A DNA stretch of 19,505 nucleotides, taken from assembly GCA_023460855.1 (NCBI GenBank), contig JAEWOS010000027.1, positions 1 to 19,505 on the forward strand. Reading direction: 5' to 3'. Under the pieces are notes generated by a model that worked only from the letters and a program-made list of their open reading frames with translations, was not told the DNA's origin and ran no database searches. Shown here in pieces: positions 6,841 through 16,222 of the stretch. Positions within the stretch are counted from its first letter, which is position 1, and each line of letters starts with the position of its first letter. This DNA comes from Bacteroidota bacterium. GTDB lineage: Bacteria; Bacteroidota; Bacteroidia; Flavobacteriales; Weeksellaceae. The position numbers were made by a program, and so were the translations under genes.

Positions 6841-8727
6841 TTAATCCACATCCTTGTTCAGGAAACGGTTTGCGCGGATCTGCATTTCTCCGTCCTTATT
6901 TTCGGATAAGAAAGAATTGATTCGCTGCTCCGACGCATTCTGACCGTCGATGGCGATATTTTTTCTTTTGAAAGCCGGAACTTTTTCGAACTCATTTTCA
7001 GTATCATTTACCTGGTACCTGGAATTAAATTCTTTCAGTTTATTTCTGCGCTCCATTGAACGCTGCTCGTCGCGGGTTTTCTCCACGAAAGTAAACTCCT
7101 TTTCTTTAACCGGAATTTCCTGAACAGGTTCCTTAGTTTCTTCAATTTCCTCTTCAGCGACAGCTTCCACCGGTTTCTCTGTGATTTCCGCTGCTTTTTC
7201 AACCTGATTCTGAACCGGTTCCTGCTTAATTTCCGAAAAAGTTTCGCTGATTACTTCCTTCGGTTCATTAATCGGTTCGTTTACGAAAAAACTGAATTCC
7301 ACTTCCTTTTCTTCGGAAAAATTCTGCAGAGTAGATGTTTTTTCTTCTTCAGGAGTACCGAACTTCGGAAGTTCCTCAGTTTCGAAGGTGAAACTTTCCG
7401 CTTCAAGATTATTGCCTTCCGCCTTTTCCTCGAACGAGAACAGATTGTATTCGTTTCGGTCGTCGCCACCAAAATTTTCCAGTTCCTGAGCTGTGCTGTT
7501 GTCTTTTTCTACAACTTTAAACTCCGTTGCATTTTGTCCGGTTGTTTTCGCAGCAGAACCCTGAAAAGTTCCCGCATCCTCATCTGCATCAAGACGGAAA
7601 ACATTTTTAGATTCCGTTTTTTCAACTGCCGGTGCTTCATCCGCTGCAAAACTCGATTTGAAAGGCGATTCTCTTTGCTCCGCGGAATCGGTAAGGCTGA
7701 ATTTTATTTTTTCTGTAACACCTGCGTGTTTATTGTTGTCTTTTGCAAAACCTGTCGCAATAACCAGCACTTTTATGGCATCGCCAAGTTCAGCATCTGT
7801 TCCCACACCGAAAATGATGTTTGCTGTGTTGCCTGCCTCGCTCTGAATATAATCGTTAATCAGGCCGATTTCGTCCATAGTTGCTTCAGCAGATTCTTCA
7901 TCGCCGGACTGTATTAAGAGCAGGACATCTTTAGCGCCTGTAATTTTGTTGTCATTCAGCAACGGGGAATCCAGTGCTTTTCTCACCGCTTCTTCCGCAC
8001 GTTTTTCACCGGTTGCAACGCCGGTTGACATTAATGCGGTTCCGGAATTCTGCAGAACAGATTTGGCATCACGGAAGTCGATGTTGATTGTAAACGGCGC
8101 CGTAATTACTTCTGCCATTCCTTTCGCAGCATTGGTAAGAACCTCATCTGCTTTGGAGAAACCCTGCTTGAAGCCGAGATTTCCGAACTGCTGACGAAGT
8201 TTATCATTATTGATTACAATGAGTGAATCAACATTATTTCTTAGTTTATCCAGTCCGTTTTCAGCCTGGTCAAGTCTTCTCTTACCCTCAAAACTGAAAG
8301 GAACTGTGACGATACCTACGGTAAGAATCCCCATTTCCTTTGCAATTTTTGCAATGACAGGTGCCGCTCCGGTTCCGGTTCCGCCGCCCATTCCTGCAGT
8401 GATAAAGACCATTTTTGTATTCTGACCAAGTGCAGCCTTGATGTCGTCGATACTTTCGATTGCTGATTTTTCGCCAACTTCAGGATCTGCACCTGCGCCT
8501 AAACCTTCCGTAATTGATACACCCAGCTGCACTTTGTTTGCTACCGGATTATTATCCAGTGTCTGTGCATCTGTGTTACAGATAATGAAATCTACCCCGT
8601 GAATTCCTTTTTCGTACATGTGCATCAGCGCGTTGTTTCCACCGCCTCCAACACCGATTACTTTTATGATTGATGAGTTTCCTTTCGGCAAATCGAATGA
8701 AAAACCCTGTGTTCCGTTATTATCCAT
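6841..8727 (-). CDS. ftsZ: Cell division protein FtsZ (long-tailed)
   Basis: The tubulin-like GTPase that forms the Z-ring. The core spans about residues 18-330: the nucleotide-binding GVGGGGNNA near 25-33, the tubulin signature GGGTGTG at 114-120, and the T7 catalytic loop NIDFRDAKSVL at 215-225, with D217 and D220 matching the two essential aspartates of E. coli. The remainder is a very long Glu/Lys/Pro-rich linker (about 331-580), making the protein 628 residues against about 383 in E. coli. A VPAFKRKNI segment (583-591) resembles the conserved FtsA-binding tail peptide, but it is followed by 37 more residues ending RANRFLNKDVD. It is directly downstream of ftsA with a 44-base spacer. All catalytic residues are present. 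Confidence 0.98.
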   Translation of the reverse strand: MDNNGTQGFSFDLPKGNSSIIKVIGVGGGGNNALMHMYEKGIHGVDFIICNTDAQTLDNNPVANKVQLGVSITEGLGAGADPEVGEKSAIESIDDIKAALGQNTKMVFITAGMGGGTGTGAAPVIAKIAKEMGILTVGIVTVPFSFEGKRRLDQAENGLDKLRNNVDSLIVINNDKLRQQFGNLGFKQGFSKADEVLTNAAKGMAEVITAPFTINIDFRDAKSVLQNSGTALMSTGVATGEKRAEEAVRKALDSPLLNDNKITGAKDVLLLIQSGDEESAEATMDEIGLINDYIQSEAGNTANIIFGVGTDAELGDAIKVLVIATGFAKDNNKHAGVTEKIKFSLTDSAEQRESPFKSSFAADEAPAVEKTESKNVFRLDADEDAGTFQGSAAKTTGQNATEFKVVEKDNSTAQELENFGGDDRNEYNLFSFEEKAEGNNLEAESFTFETEELPKFGTPEEEKTSTLQNFSEEKEVEFSFFVNEPINEPKEVISETFSEIKQEPVQNQVEKAAEITEKPVEAVAEEEIEETKEPVQEIPVKEKEFTFVEKTRDEQRSMERRNKLKEFNSRYQVNDTENEFEKVPAFKRKNIAIDGQNASEQRINSFLSENKDGEMQIRANRFLNKDVD

Positions 8728-8771
8728 GATATTATTGCTTATGTGTTTTAAAAATATTGTTAATTCCTGAC

Positions 8772-10139
8772 CTATTCCACTTCTTCAAAAAACTTCTTGA
8801 CTTTTTCCATGAGCGACTGTCCGAATGTAAGGCCTCTCTTTTCTCTTGCAGGAGTTTCTGCTTCTACTTCTTCGGTGCGCATTGCAGATTCTGAAAGCGT
8901 TTCGTTCTTATCTGAAACTTCCACCGCGTTTTCCGGAGCGTTTTCTATTTCCTCATCGCTCGTCAGTGGTTTTCTGTCGCGGATCTTAAGACTTTCCATC
9001 AACAATCCGATTGAAGTAGCGTATTCCGGACCTTTCAGATGCTGGTTTTTGTCATTTGCCACATATTCATTGGCGAAACCGATTCTGCTGTCGAAACCTG
9101 TTGTAAAATTGGCAAGCTGTCTCAAATTTCTAAGATTGGACCCACCGCCCGCAAGCACGATACCGGCAATCAGTTTCTTTTTCTGTTCAAAGGCGCCGTA
9201 CGCTTTCAGTTCAGTATTTACCATTTCGAGAATCTCTTCCACTCTGGCTCCGATAATCTGCGCCAGAGTTTTCAGAGAGATTTCCTTGTCGGCTCTGCCG
9301 TGAAGTCCGGGAATTGTAACGAAAGTGCTTTCCTTCTCCATATCCGGAAGTGCGGAGCCAAATTTCACCTTCAGCTGCTCGGCATGTTTTTCGATGATGG
9401 AGCATCCTTCCTTGATGTCTTCGGTGATAATTCCGCCACCGTAAGGAATTACGCAGGTGTGACGGATAATGTTGTCTTTAAAAATAGCAATATCTGTAGT
9501 TCCGCCACCAATATCGATAATTGCGACACCCGCTTCTTTTTCTTCTTTTGTGAGTACTGCTTCAGAAGAAGCAAGCGGTTCCAGCGTAAGCGCTTCCATT
9601 TCCAGACCGGCTTCCTGAACACAACGTGCAATATTTCTGATGCTGGACATCTGCCCAACCACTACGTGAAAATTTGCCTCAAGTCTTTTACCGTGCATTC
9701 CGATCGGTTCGTGAATTTCGCCTTCGCTGTCCACTTTATATTCCTGCGGAAGCACGTGGATAATTTCCTCGCCCGGAAGCATCACGAGTTTTTTTACCTG
9801 ATTTTTCAGAATATCGATATCATCCTCTGTAATATACTGTTCCGGATGTTCGCGCATGATGTAATCCGAATGCTGCAAAGAACGGATATGCTTTCCCGCA
9901 ATTCCTACAGTTACTTTGTGTATCATCACTCCGGAACTGTTCTGCGCTTCGGCAACAGCCGTTTTGATGGAATCGATGGTTTGTGCAATATTATTCACAA
10001 TACCTTTGTGTACGCCCAGGCTCCGGGCTTTACCCATGCCCATCACTTCAATTTTTCCGTGAGCGTTTCTGCGGCCTACAATGGCAACAATCTTTGTTGT
10101 GCCTATGTCCAGCCCTACTGAATACTCTTGATTTTCCAT
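8772..10139 (-). CDS. ftsA: Cell division protein FtsA
   Basis: The actin-like ATPase that tethers FtsZ to the inner membrane and recruits later division proteins. Motifs in order: phosphate-1 loop VGLDIGTTK (8-16), the 1C subdomain between about 80 and 165 that is specific to FtsA, phosphate-2 IDIGGGTTD (208-216), and the adenosine motif LAGGGSNL (329-336). After an acidic linker (about 390-435) the C-terminus is an amphipathic helix, FGQSLMEKVKKFFEEVE, the expected membrane-targeting sequence. Length of 455 residues is slightly above the E. coli protein because of the linker. It sits between ftsQ (58-base spacer) and ftsZ, the usual place in the dcw cluster. No missing residues were noted. 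Confidence 0.97.
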   Translation of the reverse strand: MENQEYSVGLDIGTTKIVAIVGRRNAHGKIEVMGMGKARSLGVHKGIVNNIAQTIDSIKTAVAEAQNSSGVMIHKVTVGIAGKHIRSLQHSDYIMREHPEQYITEDDIDILKNQVKKLVMLPGEEIIHVLPQEYKVDSEGEIHEPIGMHGKRLEANFHVVVGQMSSIRNIARCVQEAGLEMEALTLEPLASSEAVLTKEEKEAGVAIIDIGGGTTDIAIFKDNIIRHTCVIPYGGGIITEDIKEGCSIIEKHAEQLKVKFGSALPDMEKESTFVTIPGLHGRADKEISLKTLAQIIGARVEEILEMVNTELKAYGAFEQKKKLIAGIVLAGGGSNLRNLRQLANFTTGFDSRIGFANEYVANDKNQHLKGPEYATSIGLLMESLKIRDRKPLTSDEEIENAPENAVEVSDKNETLSESAMRTEEVEAETPAREKRGLTFGQSLMEKVKKFFEEVE

Positions 10140-10197
10140 TTTTATGTCGATTTGATTTTTTTAAATTCTGCTTTTATTTTCTGTATCTGTGTTTTCT

Positions 10198-11058
10198 TTA
10201 TCTGTTCGTTGTTGAAGCCGATCTGTTCGCTGCAACAGACTGTTTCTTCACCGCATTGCTTCTTGCGATGATCTCGGGGATTTTTGCAAGTTCTTTTGCA
10301 CCTACTGCAAGAATGCTGTCATTCTCCTCAAAATTCGGATTCAGCGTCGTAACAATCTGATTATCATACTTCACTGAAATTTTCGAATACTTTTCCGGCG
10401 ACTGGTAAACCAGGTATTTCTCAACAAAGGTTTTAAAGCCTTTCACCTTGAAATAGATATTATCGAGATCTCCGATTTCCACCTTGAAATTTCCTTCGCT
10501 CGTGAGCAGATTGTAATTGCTGCCGGACTTTGAAACTCCGATGAAATATTTCTTGCTGAAATCATCCGCGTTAATCTTGTCTATTAATTCTGCAAGTTTT
10601 ACATATTCTGAACGCTGCACATTTCCGGTAACGAGCATTGTAGGATGCGAATAGATTTTAGAAATCGGGAACTCGCGGCCTTTCCGGTCCACATAAAAAT
10701 CCTGACCGTTCTTATTCAGCCGGAATGCCGGAATTTTCTGCACGATGTCCACATTGAGTTTACCGTTCAGGTTCAGATATACATTTGAACTGTCCACCGA
10801 CGGAAAATTATTCACTTCTTTTTCCAGTTTCGGAATATCGATATTCCCGATTTTATTCTCCGGGTTGAATTCCGTGATGAACTTCCGTACATTCTTCTCA
10901 TCAATGAAATATACCTTTTCACTGTTTTCCGGATACACCAGATTGATAGACACTTCTTTCATTGGCGTCTCGCTGAAGCGCTGCAGAGAGAAACTCAGCA
11001 AAAACCCGAAGATTATTACCGTCGCTGCGATTTTCAGTATGCGCCATTTATTTTTCAT
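10198..11058 (-). CDS. ftsQ: Cell division protein FtsQ
   Basis: A bitopic division protein of 286 residues. It has a short basic cytoplasmic start (MKNKWRILK), one transmembrane helix at about 8-25, then a periplasmic region with a POTRA-like domain (about 35-110) and the beta domain, containing IPAFRLNKNGQDFYVDRKG at about 107-125, a typical FtsQ landmark. FtsQ bridges FtsA/FtsZ-side and FtsW/FtsI-side proteins through FtsL and FtsB. The C-terminus has a low-complexity Ala/Ser/Thr/Arg-rich tail beyond about residue 265, likely disordered. Sequence similarity in this family is low, so the name rests on domain layout plus position between murC (24-base spacer) and ftsA, which is diagnostic for the cluster. 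Confidence 0.9.
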   Translation of the reverse strand: MKNKWRILKIAATVIIFGFLLSFSLQRFSETPMKEVSINLVYPENSEKVYFIDEKNVRKFITEFNPENKIGNIDIPKLEKEVNNFPSVDSSNVYLNLNGKLNVDIVQKIPAFRLNKNGQDFYVDRKGREFPISKIYSHPTMLVTGNVQRSEYVKLAELIDKINADDFSKKYFIGVSKSGSNYNLLTSEGNFKVEIGDLDNIYFKVKGFKTFVEKYLVYQSPEKYSKISVKYDNQIVTTLNPNFEENDSILAVGAKELAKIPEIIARSNAVKKQSVAANRSASTTNR

Positions 11059-11082
11059 TTCTATTCTGTCGTCTGTTTCTTT

Positions 11083-12447
11083 TTAATTCGTTCTATTGCT
11101 CAGCCACTGATTCAGGGGATCATAAAGTGTGTCGATGTTTCCCGCTCCAACTGTCAGCAGAATGTCGAATTCTTTACTTTTAATTTTTTCCAGTGCCTCA
11201 TCAAGTGTTGATAATTCTTTATTTTGATGAACAGTTTTTTCCAGTAGCCATTCAGAAGTAATTCCTGTGAAATTTTCCTGAAGTTCGCGCGCCGGATAAA
11301 TATCCAGTAAAATCAGTTCATCACTGTTTGCCAGGCTTTCAGCAAAACCATCTGCGAAATCCCGCGTGCGGCTAAAAAGATGCGGCTGAAACACCACCAG
11401 CAGTTTCTTACCCGGATAAAACGTTCTGATCGAGCTTAAAACAGCATTCAGTTCCGTTGGATGATGCGCGTAATCGTCGATATAAACTTTTCCGTTTTCG
11501 AAGATATGTTTCGTGTATCTTCTTTTAATTCCTTTGAATGAGGAAATACCCTTTTTAAGAGTCTCAAAATCAACACCTAAACTATTCAGCAAAGCAATTG
11601 CTGCCACGGCATTTTCCACATTGTGAATTCCGGGAATCTGCCAGCTGAAATCACTGATTTTTTCCACTCCCTTATGGAAATCGAAATAAATTCTGTCGCC
11701 TTCCATTCTCAGGTTATCAGCGTAAAATTCCGCAGGTTCATTTACGGCATAGGTTCTGGCTTTTCTGCCAATATCGATTCCTTTACGAACAAACAGCTGA
11801 CTTTCTTCTTTCACGAGCGCTGCGAATTCATTAAATCCTTGCTCAATTGTTTTAACATCCCCGTAAATATCGAGATGATCGGCATCATTGGAGGTGATTA
11901 TTGCCCAGTCCGGAGAAAGATTCAGGAAACTTCTGTCATATTCATCAGCTTCCAAAACCGAATATTTGCTGCCATTGTACAGAAAATTCGACTTAAAATT
12001 TTCCGAAATTCCACCCAAAAAACACGAAAACGGCAGGTTTGCTTCCTTACACAAATGCGCAACCAAAGTAGATGTGGTGGTTTTTCCGTGCGTTCCTGCA
12101 ACCGCAATACATTCTGTATTTTCGGTAATCAGACCAAGCACTTTGGCTCTCTTTACAATCTTAAAACCTTTGGATTCAAAATAATCCAGGAGCCCGAGTT
12201 TCTTAACGGCAGGCGTATAAACAATCAGCGTATCCGTTGGTGAAAAAGCAAGAATGTTGTCATCCTGTTTATCTTCAAATGTAATTTCAATTCCTTCCGA
12301 TTCCAGCGCGTCGGTGAGTTTTGTCCGCGTTTTATCGTACCCTGAAACATTTTTACCGGAAGCTCTGAAGTAACGCGCAAGATTGCTCATGCCGATACCT
12401 CCGATACCGATAAAGTAAAAATTCTGATATGTATTCAGGTTAATCAT
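11083..12447 (-). CDS. murC: UDP-N-acetylmuramate--L-alanine ligase MurC
   Basis: Adds L-alanine to UDP-MurNAc with ATP in the cytoplasm, the first peptide step of peptidoglycan precursor synthesis. Visible are the Rossmann-like GIGGIGMSNLAR (14-25) for the UDP substrate, the ATP P-loop GTHGKTTT (118-125), the EADEYDRSF motif (166-174) and DDYAHHP (324-330) in the C-terminal domain; the histidine in the P-loop and the EADEYDRSF motif separate MurC from MurD and MurE. Length of 454 residues is normal, with no gaps. The ATG overlaps the TGA of murG by four bases (ATGA), so the two are translationally coupled. It is followed by ftsQ after 24 bases. Confidence 0.98.
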   Translation of the reverse strand: MINLNTYQNFYFIGIGGIGMSNLARYFRASGKNVSGYDKTRTKLTDALESEGIEITFEDKQDDNILAFSPTDTLIVYTPAVKKLGLLDYFESKGFKIVKRAKVLGLITENTECIAVAGTHGKTTTSTLVAHLCKEANLPFSCFLGGISENFKSNFLYNGSKYSVLEADEYDRSFLNLSPDWAIITSNDADHLDIYGDVKTIEQGFNEFAALVKEESQLFVRKGIDIGRKARTYAVNEPAEFYADNLRMEGDRIYFDFHKGVEKISDFSWQIPGIHNVENAVAAIALLNSLGVDFETLKKGISSFKGIKRRYTKHIFENGKVYIDDYAHHPTELNAVLSSIRTFYPGKKLLVVFQPHLFSRTRDFADGFAESLANSDELILLDIYPARELQENFTGITSEWLLEKTVHQNKELSTLDEALEKIKSKEFDILLTVGAGNIDTLYDPLNQWLSNRTN

Positions 12448-13580
12448 TTTATTTCTAAACTCTTAACTATTTTTGAAACGATATCCTGCGCTGCATCCGG
12501 TTTTGCAAAAAATTTCAGATTCTCTGACATTTCGTTTCTCAGATTTTCATCTTCGCAGATTTCCATCAACGTGCTCCAGAATTTTCCTTTCATCTCAGTG
12601 TCTTTCACCATTCTGGCCGCATTTCTGTCAACCAGAGTCTGTGCGTTCTTTGTCTGGTGATCTTCTGCAGCAAAAGGAAACGGCACGAGAAGCACCGGTT
12701 TTTGCGCAACCTCCAGTTCCGAAATTGCAATTGCACCGGCACGCGAAACAATCACATCTGCAGCTGAATACGCCAGAGCCATATCCGAAATAAATTCTTT
12801 CAACTGCACCTGATTCTTCAGCTGTGCGATTTCCGGAAGACTGTTCAGGGATTCAAAATCCAGTTTCCCTGACTGCCATATCAACTGATATCCGCTTTCT
12901 CCTAATTTCTGCAGATTATCTTTCCACGCATTATTCAGCGTCCGGGAACCGAGAGATCCGCCGACAGATAAAATAGTCAGTTTATCATGCTGTAATCCCA
13001 GTTTTTCCTTTGCCGATTTGCGGTCTTGTAATTCGCTCACGATCTGCTGACGAATCGGATTTCCTGCAAAAACAGTTTCTGTTTCCCCAAAAAATTTTGA
13101 CATTTCCGGGTATGCTGTAAATACTGCCTTTGCTTTCTTGGAAAGAAAAACATTCGTTTTACCTGGCAGAGAATTCTGTTCCTGCACAAAAACCGGAACA
13201 CCCATTCTGGAAGCAACAAACAAAGCCGGTCCACTCGCAAATCCTCCTGTTCCTACAGCAAAATCAGGACTGAATTCTTTAATTAATTTGTTCGCACGTA
13301 CCAGACTTGAAATTAATTTGAACGGCAGATTCAGGTTTTTCATCAGATTTCCACGGTCGAATCCCGCGATGTTGAGCCCTTCAATCCGGTAACCCGCAGC
13401 AGGAACTTTTTCCATTTCCATTTTACCGTTTGCGCCGATAAACAGAAATTCGGTATCGGGATAACGCTTCCTGATTTCGTCGGCAATAGCAACGGCAGGA
13501 AAAATATGACCACCGGTTCCTCCGCCGCTCATCAGAACGCGGAAAGGTTTATTCGTTTTATGGATGATCTGATCTGCCAT
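12444..13580 (-). CDS. murG: Lipid II-forming N-acetylglucosaminyltransferase MurG
   Basis: Transfers GlcNAc from UDP-GlcNAc to lipid I on the inner face of the inner membrane, giving lipid II. The GT-B fold signature motifs are complete: GGGTGGHIFPAVA (19-31), GTGGFASGPAL (110-120), QEQNSLPGKTN (133-143), SVGGSLGSRTLN (205-216) and the UDP-GlcNAc site SRAGAIAISEL (279-289) with E288, then AEDHQTKNA (305-313). Length of 378 residues is close to the family norm; the first ten residues precede the conserved fold and are slightly extended compared with E. coli. It lies 23 bases after ftsW and overlaps murC by four bases. Both neighbours act on the same substrate path. Confidence 0.98.
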   Translation of the reverse strand: MADQIIHKTNKPFRVLMSGGGTGGHIFPAVAIADEIRKRYPDTEFLFIGANGKMEMEKVPAAGYRIEGLNIAGFDRGNLMKNLNLPFKLISSLVRANKLIKEFSPDFAVGTGGFASGPALFVASRMGVPVFVQEQNSLPGKTNVFLSKKAKAVFTAYPEMSKFFGETETVFAGNPIRQQIVSELQDRKSAKEKLGLQHDKLTILSVGGSLGSRTLNNAWKDNLQKLGESGYQLIWQSGKLDFESLNSLPEIAQLKNQVQLKEFISDMALAYSAADVIVSRAGAIAISELEVAQKPVLLVPFPFAAEDHQTKNAQTLVDRNAARMVKDTEMKGKFWSTLMEICEDENLRNEMSENLKFFAKPDAAQDIVSKIVKSLEIK

Positions 13581-13603
13581 CTTTATTTCTCCTTCAAAAA
13601 AAA

Positions 13604-14839
13604 TTATGCGATATCGTTAATCTCTTCTATACTTTGTTTTTTGCCCATGCCTTCTTCATCGTACACCTGAATTCTGGAACTCACGTTCAGAACCAGACCT
13701 AACTGAAAGTACGTCACGAGCATTGAAGTTCCACCATAACTGATTAACGGCAAAGGCTGTCCCGTAACAGGAATCAAATTGACGGCTACGGCAATATTTA
13801 CCGCGAGCTGCACGAAAATCATGATGCCCATTGCGAGCACGAGCAACGAGCCAAAAAATGCCGGCATTTTACTCGCGATCATCACAATGCGTATAATCAT
13901 AATTAAGTACAGGGTGATCAGCATGAATGCTCCGATAAAGCCGTATTCTTCCACAATAATGGCAAAAATGAAATCTGATGCCGATTGCGGAAGCATCTGT
14001 TTCAGCGCACTTTTTCCCGGGCCCATTCCGGCGATTCCTCCGTGAACTATGGCCGCTTTCGCCTGCATCACCTGATAATTTTTTGCTTTATCGGCTTCGC
14101 TGCTTACTTCTTTGTCTTTTTTGCTGTCGAAAAACACCTCAACGCGACTCATCCAGGTATGAACCCGGTTTCCGCCGATCAGATTTGTATTCAGTGCAAC
14201 CATTACAAACATTGCGGCTGCAACGGCTGAAGTCACTATAAACCCGGCAACATATTTCAGATTGAACTGCCCGATGATCAGAACTGCGATTGAGACAATG
14301 AGGATCATCAATGCGGTAGATCCGTTGTCCTTAGCTACCAAAGTAAAAATCGTAAGAATCGGCACAAAAACCATCAGGATATTCTGCCACGCCTTACGCT
14401 CCACCGTTATTTTTTTTGTGAGATAGCGGCACAGATATATAATCAGCATCAGATAGGCGAATGTGGATGGCTGAAAAGAAAACGGCGTTCCCGGTATTTT
14501 CAGCCAGCGCGAAGCACTCGCACCGTCAATCGTTTGCCCTGTAAACATCGTGAACAGAAGCAACACCGCAGAAATAATCAGCAGAATCATACTCAGTTTG
14601 CCAATATGTTCGTACCGCACAAATCCTACTGCGCGCATTACGCCGAGACCAATAATTACAAACATCATGTGCTTCAGCAAATGCGACGTGGTGGTTCCCG
14701 TATTCACGATATACTGAAGATTGGAACTCGCAGAATACACGGGAAATACAGAAAACGCCGAGATCAAAATGATCACGATCCAAAGGACTTTGTCGCCCTT
14801 CAGATATTCAAATTTGTTTTCTGCAGTTTTTTCGCTCAT
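13604..14839 (-). CDS. ftsW: Septal peptidoglycan polymerase FtsW (SEDS family)
   Basis: A 411-residue SEDS-family membrane protein with about ten hydrophobic segments. SEDS proteins polymerise lipid II into glycan strands together with a class B penicillin-binding protein, here FtsI. The catalytic aspartate is present as D289 in PQSASDFIFAIIVEEYG, matching E. coli D297, and the C-terminal PLISYGGTS signature is intact. In the fourth helix region the family motif reads SFQPSTFAY (121-129); the positions of E. coli R145 and K153 are Ser121 and Tyr129. A charged loop of Asp, Lys and Glu (about 238-252) before the catalytic segment is longer than in E. coli. It is three bases from murD and 23 bases before murG. 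FtsW rather than RodA is favoured by the dcw location. Confidence 0.95.
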   Translation of the reverse strand: MSEKTAENKFEYLKGDKVLWIVIILISAFSVFPVYSASSNLQYIVNTGTTTSHLLKHMMFVIIGLGVMRAVGFVRYEHIGKLSMILLIISAVLLLFTMFTGQTIDGASASRWLKIPGTPFSFQPSTFAYLMLIIYLCRYLTKKITVERKAWQNILMVFVPILTIFTLVAKDNGSTALMILIVSIAVLIIGQFNLKYVAGFIVTSAVAAAMFVMVALNTNLIGGNRVHTWMSRVEVFFDSKKDKEVSSEADKAKNYQVMQAKAAIVHGGIAGMGPGKSALKQMLPQSASDFIFAIIVEEYGFIGAFMLITLYLIMIIRIVMIASKMPAFFGSLLVLAMGIMIFVQLAVNIAVAVNLIPVTGQPLPLISYGGTSMLVTYFQLGLVLNVSSRIQVYDEEGMGKKQSIEEINDIA

Positions 14840-14842
14840 ACG

Positions 14843-16192
14843 TTAGTTTGAATTGTGTTCTTCAGCTTTTGCAAGTACTTCCTGCTTAAATTTTCTTCCT
14901 CTGTCTTCATAATTGCTGAACAGATCAAAACTTGCACAGCACGGTGAAAGCAATACCGTATCTCCTTTGTCAGCAATTGATTTACAGATCATTACTGCAT
15001 CTTTCATGCTTGATGTATCATAAATAAATTCCTTCTGATCCTGAAAGAAATTGATGATTTTTTGATTGTCAAGTCCTAAGCAAACTATCGCTTTTACTTT
15101 TTTCTTTACCAGTTCTTCAATTTCGGCGTAATCATTTCCTTTATCGATTCCACCAACAATCCAGACAGTGGGAGTTTTCATACTGTCCAGCGCGTAATAT
15201 GCCGCATTAACATTCGTTGCCTTGCTGTCGTTGATGTATTTCACACCATCGATTTCGGCAACCTGCTCCAGTCTGTGTTCAACCGCCTGGAAAGTCATCA
15301 GCGAATTTCTGATGCTTTCATTACTGATATTCAGAATTTTACCGGCGATAGAAGCTGCGAGGCTGTTTGCCACGTTGTGGTTTCCTACCAGTGACAGTTC
15401 TTCGATGCGCATCGAAAATTCCTCACGCAGTTTTACAAAAATTTTATCTTCATCTGCATAACCTCCTTCTTTCACACGCTCCTGAATGGAAAACGGAAGC
15501 ATTTTAGCCTTGATTTCAAGTTTTTCCAGCAGGTTACGGCTCATTTCATCATCTTTGTTGTAGATGAAAAAATTGTCGTTTTCCTGATTTTCTGCTATTC
15601 TGAACTTCGCGAGCGCATATTCTTCGTAGTCGTAATTATACTGGTCAAGATGATCCTGACTCAGATTCAACAGCAGTGATATAAAAGGCCTGAAGTTCTG
15701 AATATCATCGAGCTGAAATGAACTGACTTCCAAAACATAATATGCAAACTGATCATCAGCGACCTGTTTTGCGAAGCTTTTGCCGATATTTCCGCCAACT
15801 CCTACATTCAGTCCGTCATTTTTTAAAATGTGATAAATCAGTGAAGTGGTAGTGGTTTTACCATTGCTGCCGGTTACCGCGATTATTTTAGCATCTGTAA
15901 ATTCCGACGCGAATTCAATTTCTGACGAAAGCCTGATTCCTTTCTGATTAATCCTGTAAATAATATCAGATTTTTTCGGAATTCCGGGAGATTTCACCAC
16001 CCAGTCTGCAGCGAGAATACGATCGAGATCATGATTTTCTTCCTCAAATTCTATTCTGTTTTCTATCAGCTGTTTCCGGTAATTTTCTTTCAGCGTTCCT
16101 GCATCAGAAAGAAAAACATCCATACCCTTCTTTTTCGCAAGGTATGCTGCCCCGAATCCGCTTTCTCCACCTCCTAAAACTACTACTTTCAT
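14843..16192 (-). CDS. murD: UDP-N-acetylmuramoyl-L-alanine--D-glutamate ligase MurD
   Basis: Adds D-glutamate to UDP-MurNAc-L-Ala with ATP in the cytoplasm. The N-terminal UDP-binding Rossmann motif (VVLGGGESGFGAAYLA, 4-19), ATP P-loop TGSNGKTTTT (107-116), the EVSSFQL segment (155-161), SQDHLDQY (178-185) and the carbamylated lysine position K196 in EYALAKFRI are all present, as is NDSKATN in the C-terminal domain. The SSFQL and SKATN motifs mark it as MurD rather than another Mur ligase. Length of 449 residues is normal. It sits between mraY (30-base spacer) and ftsW (3-base spacer), the conserved order. Confidence 0.98.
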   Translation of the reverse strand: MKVVVLGGGESGFGAAYLAKKKGMDVFLSDAGTLKENYRKQLIENRIEFEEENHDLDRILAADWVVKSPGIPKKSDIIYRINQKGIRLSSEIEFASEFTDAKIIAVTGSNGKTTTTSLIYHILKNDGLNVGVGGNIGKSFAKQVADDQFAYYVLEVSSFQLDDIQNFRPFISLLLNLSQDHLDQYNYDYEEYALAKFRIAENQENDNFFIYNKDDEMSRNLLEKLEIKAKMLPFSIQERVKEGGYADEDKIFVKLREEFSMRIEELSLVGNHNVANSLAASIAGKILNISNESIRNSLMTFQAVEHRLEQVAEIDGVKYINDSKATNVNAAYYALDSMKTPTVWIVGGIDKGNDYAEIEELVKKKVKAIVCLGLDNQKIINFFQDQKEFIYDTSSMKDAVMICKSIADKGDTVLLSPCCASFDLFSNYEDRGRKFKQEVLAKAEEHNSN

Positions 16193-16222
16193 TTCTTTTT
16201 CCGAACTTTCTGTTACACTTTA

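Noticed and set aside
6841..7734. A frameshift or fusion as the reason for the long FtsZ tail
   Set aside because: The frame is continuous, the tail ends in a sensible motif and long acidic FtsZ linkers are, as I recall, normal in this lineage.
9039..10121. A 360-residue plus-strand open frame antisense to ftsA
   Set aside because: It covers the conserved FtsA frame; its composition (many Phe, His, Cys) is that of a shadow frame. The same applies to the long plus-strand frame at 4362-5174 inside the GH3 gene.
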